DNA of 17,157 bases, from the NCBI GenBank assembly GCA_927798255.1, contig CAKMMH010000015.1, positions 1 through 17,157 on the forward strand, given 5' to 3'. Positions 16,028-17,157 of this stretch are shown here, piece after piece. Every line of letters begins with the position of its first letter. The first letter of the stretch is position 1. The stretch is from an uncultured bacterium. Its GTDB lineage: Bacteria; Bdellovibrionota_C; UBA2361; CAKMMH01. The notes beneath the pieces were generated by a model. It was not told the origin of the DNA. It saw only the letters and a list, made by a program, of their open reading frames with translations, and made no database searches. Position numbers and translations under genes: made by a program.

Positions 16028-17157
16028 TTAACCTTTTATAATTAAATTTGCTAATTTTCTTCCATATAAGACCGCATAATTTGTTCCTCTATCTTGAGGA
16101 TAAATTTGTGACATGGAAGTAAAATATAAGCCATCAATTCCTGTTTTCATATCATATAATAATTTAGAATAATCTTTCACTATAATTGGTTGAGAGTATC
16201 TTGCCTTAAATAGAAAAGACTCATCAATATCATCTATGGAAAAATCTTTATTAATTTTTTGCAAATATTCTAAACTGTAACTTATTAATTCTTCTTTTGT
16301 AAATTTATATAATTTATTATCTTCACTTAAATATTTAGATAAATAAAGAATATGTTTTCCACCGTAATGACTTTTATCATCAAAATTCGTGTGTTCAATT
16401 ATTCCGACAAATGGAAAATTTTCATCTGAGATATTAAGCCAATAAGTATTAGTAAAATTTTTATTTAGGATAAGCACTAAACAAATATTAGCTAAATATT
16501 TTATACTTCTTAATTTATTTTCATAATCTTTAGGAAGGAAATTTACAGAATTTAATAATACTTCAGGGGATGTCGTAAATGCGACCTTTTCAAAATTAAA
16601 AATTTCACCATCTAAAGAATTAATTAAAAAATTATCATTACCTTCTTTCTTAACTTGTGAAATTTCCTTATTTAATAAAATTTGAACCCCAAGTTCTTTT
16701 AGTTTTAAAGAAATACCATCTAAAAGACCTTTAAAACCACCATGAAAATATATTAAACACTCATTTCCTTGCTTGTCTCTACTTCCACCTCTTAGTTTAA
16801 ATTTATTCCATATCCATACAGCAGAGATCTTATCGTAAAAATCCCCAAATTTTCCGATAAGCAAAGATTTCCACACTTTATTATAAACATTTTTACCACA
16901 TGCACTTTGAAGCCAAGAGGTAGCTAAGATTTTCTCAAGTGGCATATAATTATTAATAAACTTTGCCTTTAAAGCACCAAGCCCCATTCTTATTCTATCT
17001 ATAAATTTTAATTCTTTAAATTTAAGTAAATCTAGTGGGCTTGCAAGAGAATAAACTTTTTGATTACAAAAAATACCTGTTTTTGTTATATTAACTTTTA
17101 TTTTTTCACCTAATCCCATCTCTTTTACAAAATCAAGTATTGCATTATCAGAAGCAA
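16028..17157 (-). CDS. FAD-dependent oxidoreductase (protoporphyrinogen oxidase/amine oxidase-like), N-terminus outside window
   Basis: The frame stays open to the right edge (12 codons beyond the first Met at 17119), so the start and the N-terminal FAD-binding GxGxxG motif lie outside; about 375 residues are visible. What can be seen fits the flavin amine-oxidase/protoporphyrinogen-oxidase-like group: FGDFYDKISAVWIW, the substrate-domain glycine segment FHGGFKGLLDGISLKLKELG, a second Rossmann strand with VAFTTSPEVLL, and a C-terminal FAD-contact motif GLYFTSMSQIYPQDRGTNYA that occupies the place of the usual G-D-x8-G-A-hydrophobic end. A heme role is unlikely without heme genes nearby. Such oxidoreductases often sit in surface-glycan or lipid gene sets, and this one directly precedes a membrane glycosyltransferase, so it may modify a sugar or polyprenyl lipid in that pathway (inference). 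Confidence 0.75.
   Translation of the reverse strand, partial: ASDNAILDFVKEMGLGEKIKVNITKTGIFCNQKVYSLASPLDLLKFKELKFIDRIRMGLGALKAKFINNYMPLEKILATSWLQSACGKNVYNKVWKSLLIGKFGDFYDKISAVWIWNKFKLRGGSRDKQGNECLIYFHGGFKGLLDGISLKLKELGVQILLNKEISQVKKEGNDNFLINSLDGEIFNFEKVAFTTSPEVLLNSVNFLPKDYENKLRSIKYLANICLVLILNKNFTNTYWLNISDENFPFVGIIEHTNFDDKSHYGGKHILYLSKYLSEDNKLYKFTKEELISYSLEYLQKINKDFSIDDIDESFLFKARYSQPIIVKDYSKLLYDMKTGIDGLYFTSMSQIYPQDRGTNYAVLYGRKLANLIIKG

Overview
This is 17.2 kb of a very A+T-rich bacterial genome (intergenic DNA and third codon positions are strongly A/T; overall G+C looks like about 30% or less). It carries mostly housekeeping genes on both strands in short transcription units, with no rRNA, no recognisable tRNA, no insertion sequence and no CRISPR array. 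The fused acyltransferase/acyl-ACP synthetase (Aas type), the signal peptidase I, RsgA, SmpB and the HDOD protein point to a bacterium, probably with two membranes. I cannot assign a phylum from the sequence alone.

Layout, left to right. 1-1545 (-): CTP synthase pyrG, cut by the window edge. 1789-2745 (+): an HDOD-domain protein whose end lies 4 bp from the end of comEC. 2750-5681 (-): a likely three-gene unit reading leftward, made of a small two-helix membrane protein with a His/Asp-rich tail, a membrane-inserted Cas4-like iron-sulfur nuclease, and a short ComEC DNA-uptake channel without the usual C-terminal hydrolase domain. 5943-7420 (+): a four-helix 'phage holin family' membrane protein followed by the ribosome-assembly GTPase rsgA. 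7697-8813 (+): uracil-DNA glycosylase ung and a PPC/DUF296-domain protein. 8972-12364 (-): the MFS/PlsC/AMP-binding fusion. 12546-13196 (+): signal peptidase lepB. 13415-13888 (-): smpB. 13986-17157 (-): an FAD-dependent oxidoreductase (cut by the right edge) followed 5 bp later by an Agl23/GT39-like membrane glycosyltransferase.

The most unusual non-coding content is three intergenic islands at 7441-7680, 8818-8940 and about 13236-13380. By hand count they are about 47, 46 and 44% G+C, far above everything around them. All three are full of inverted repeats. The first two carry a degenerate heptanucleotide repeat (CAGGTNN) in 7-base phase, on opposite strands. They look like dispersed repeat elements or structured RNAs. 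The most interesting protein context is the ComEC / membrane Cas4-like nuclease / small membrane protein unit, which could be a DNA-uptake-and-processing module. That link is inferred from adjacency and motifs only.
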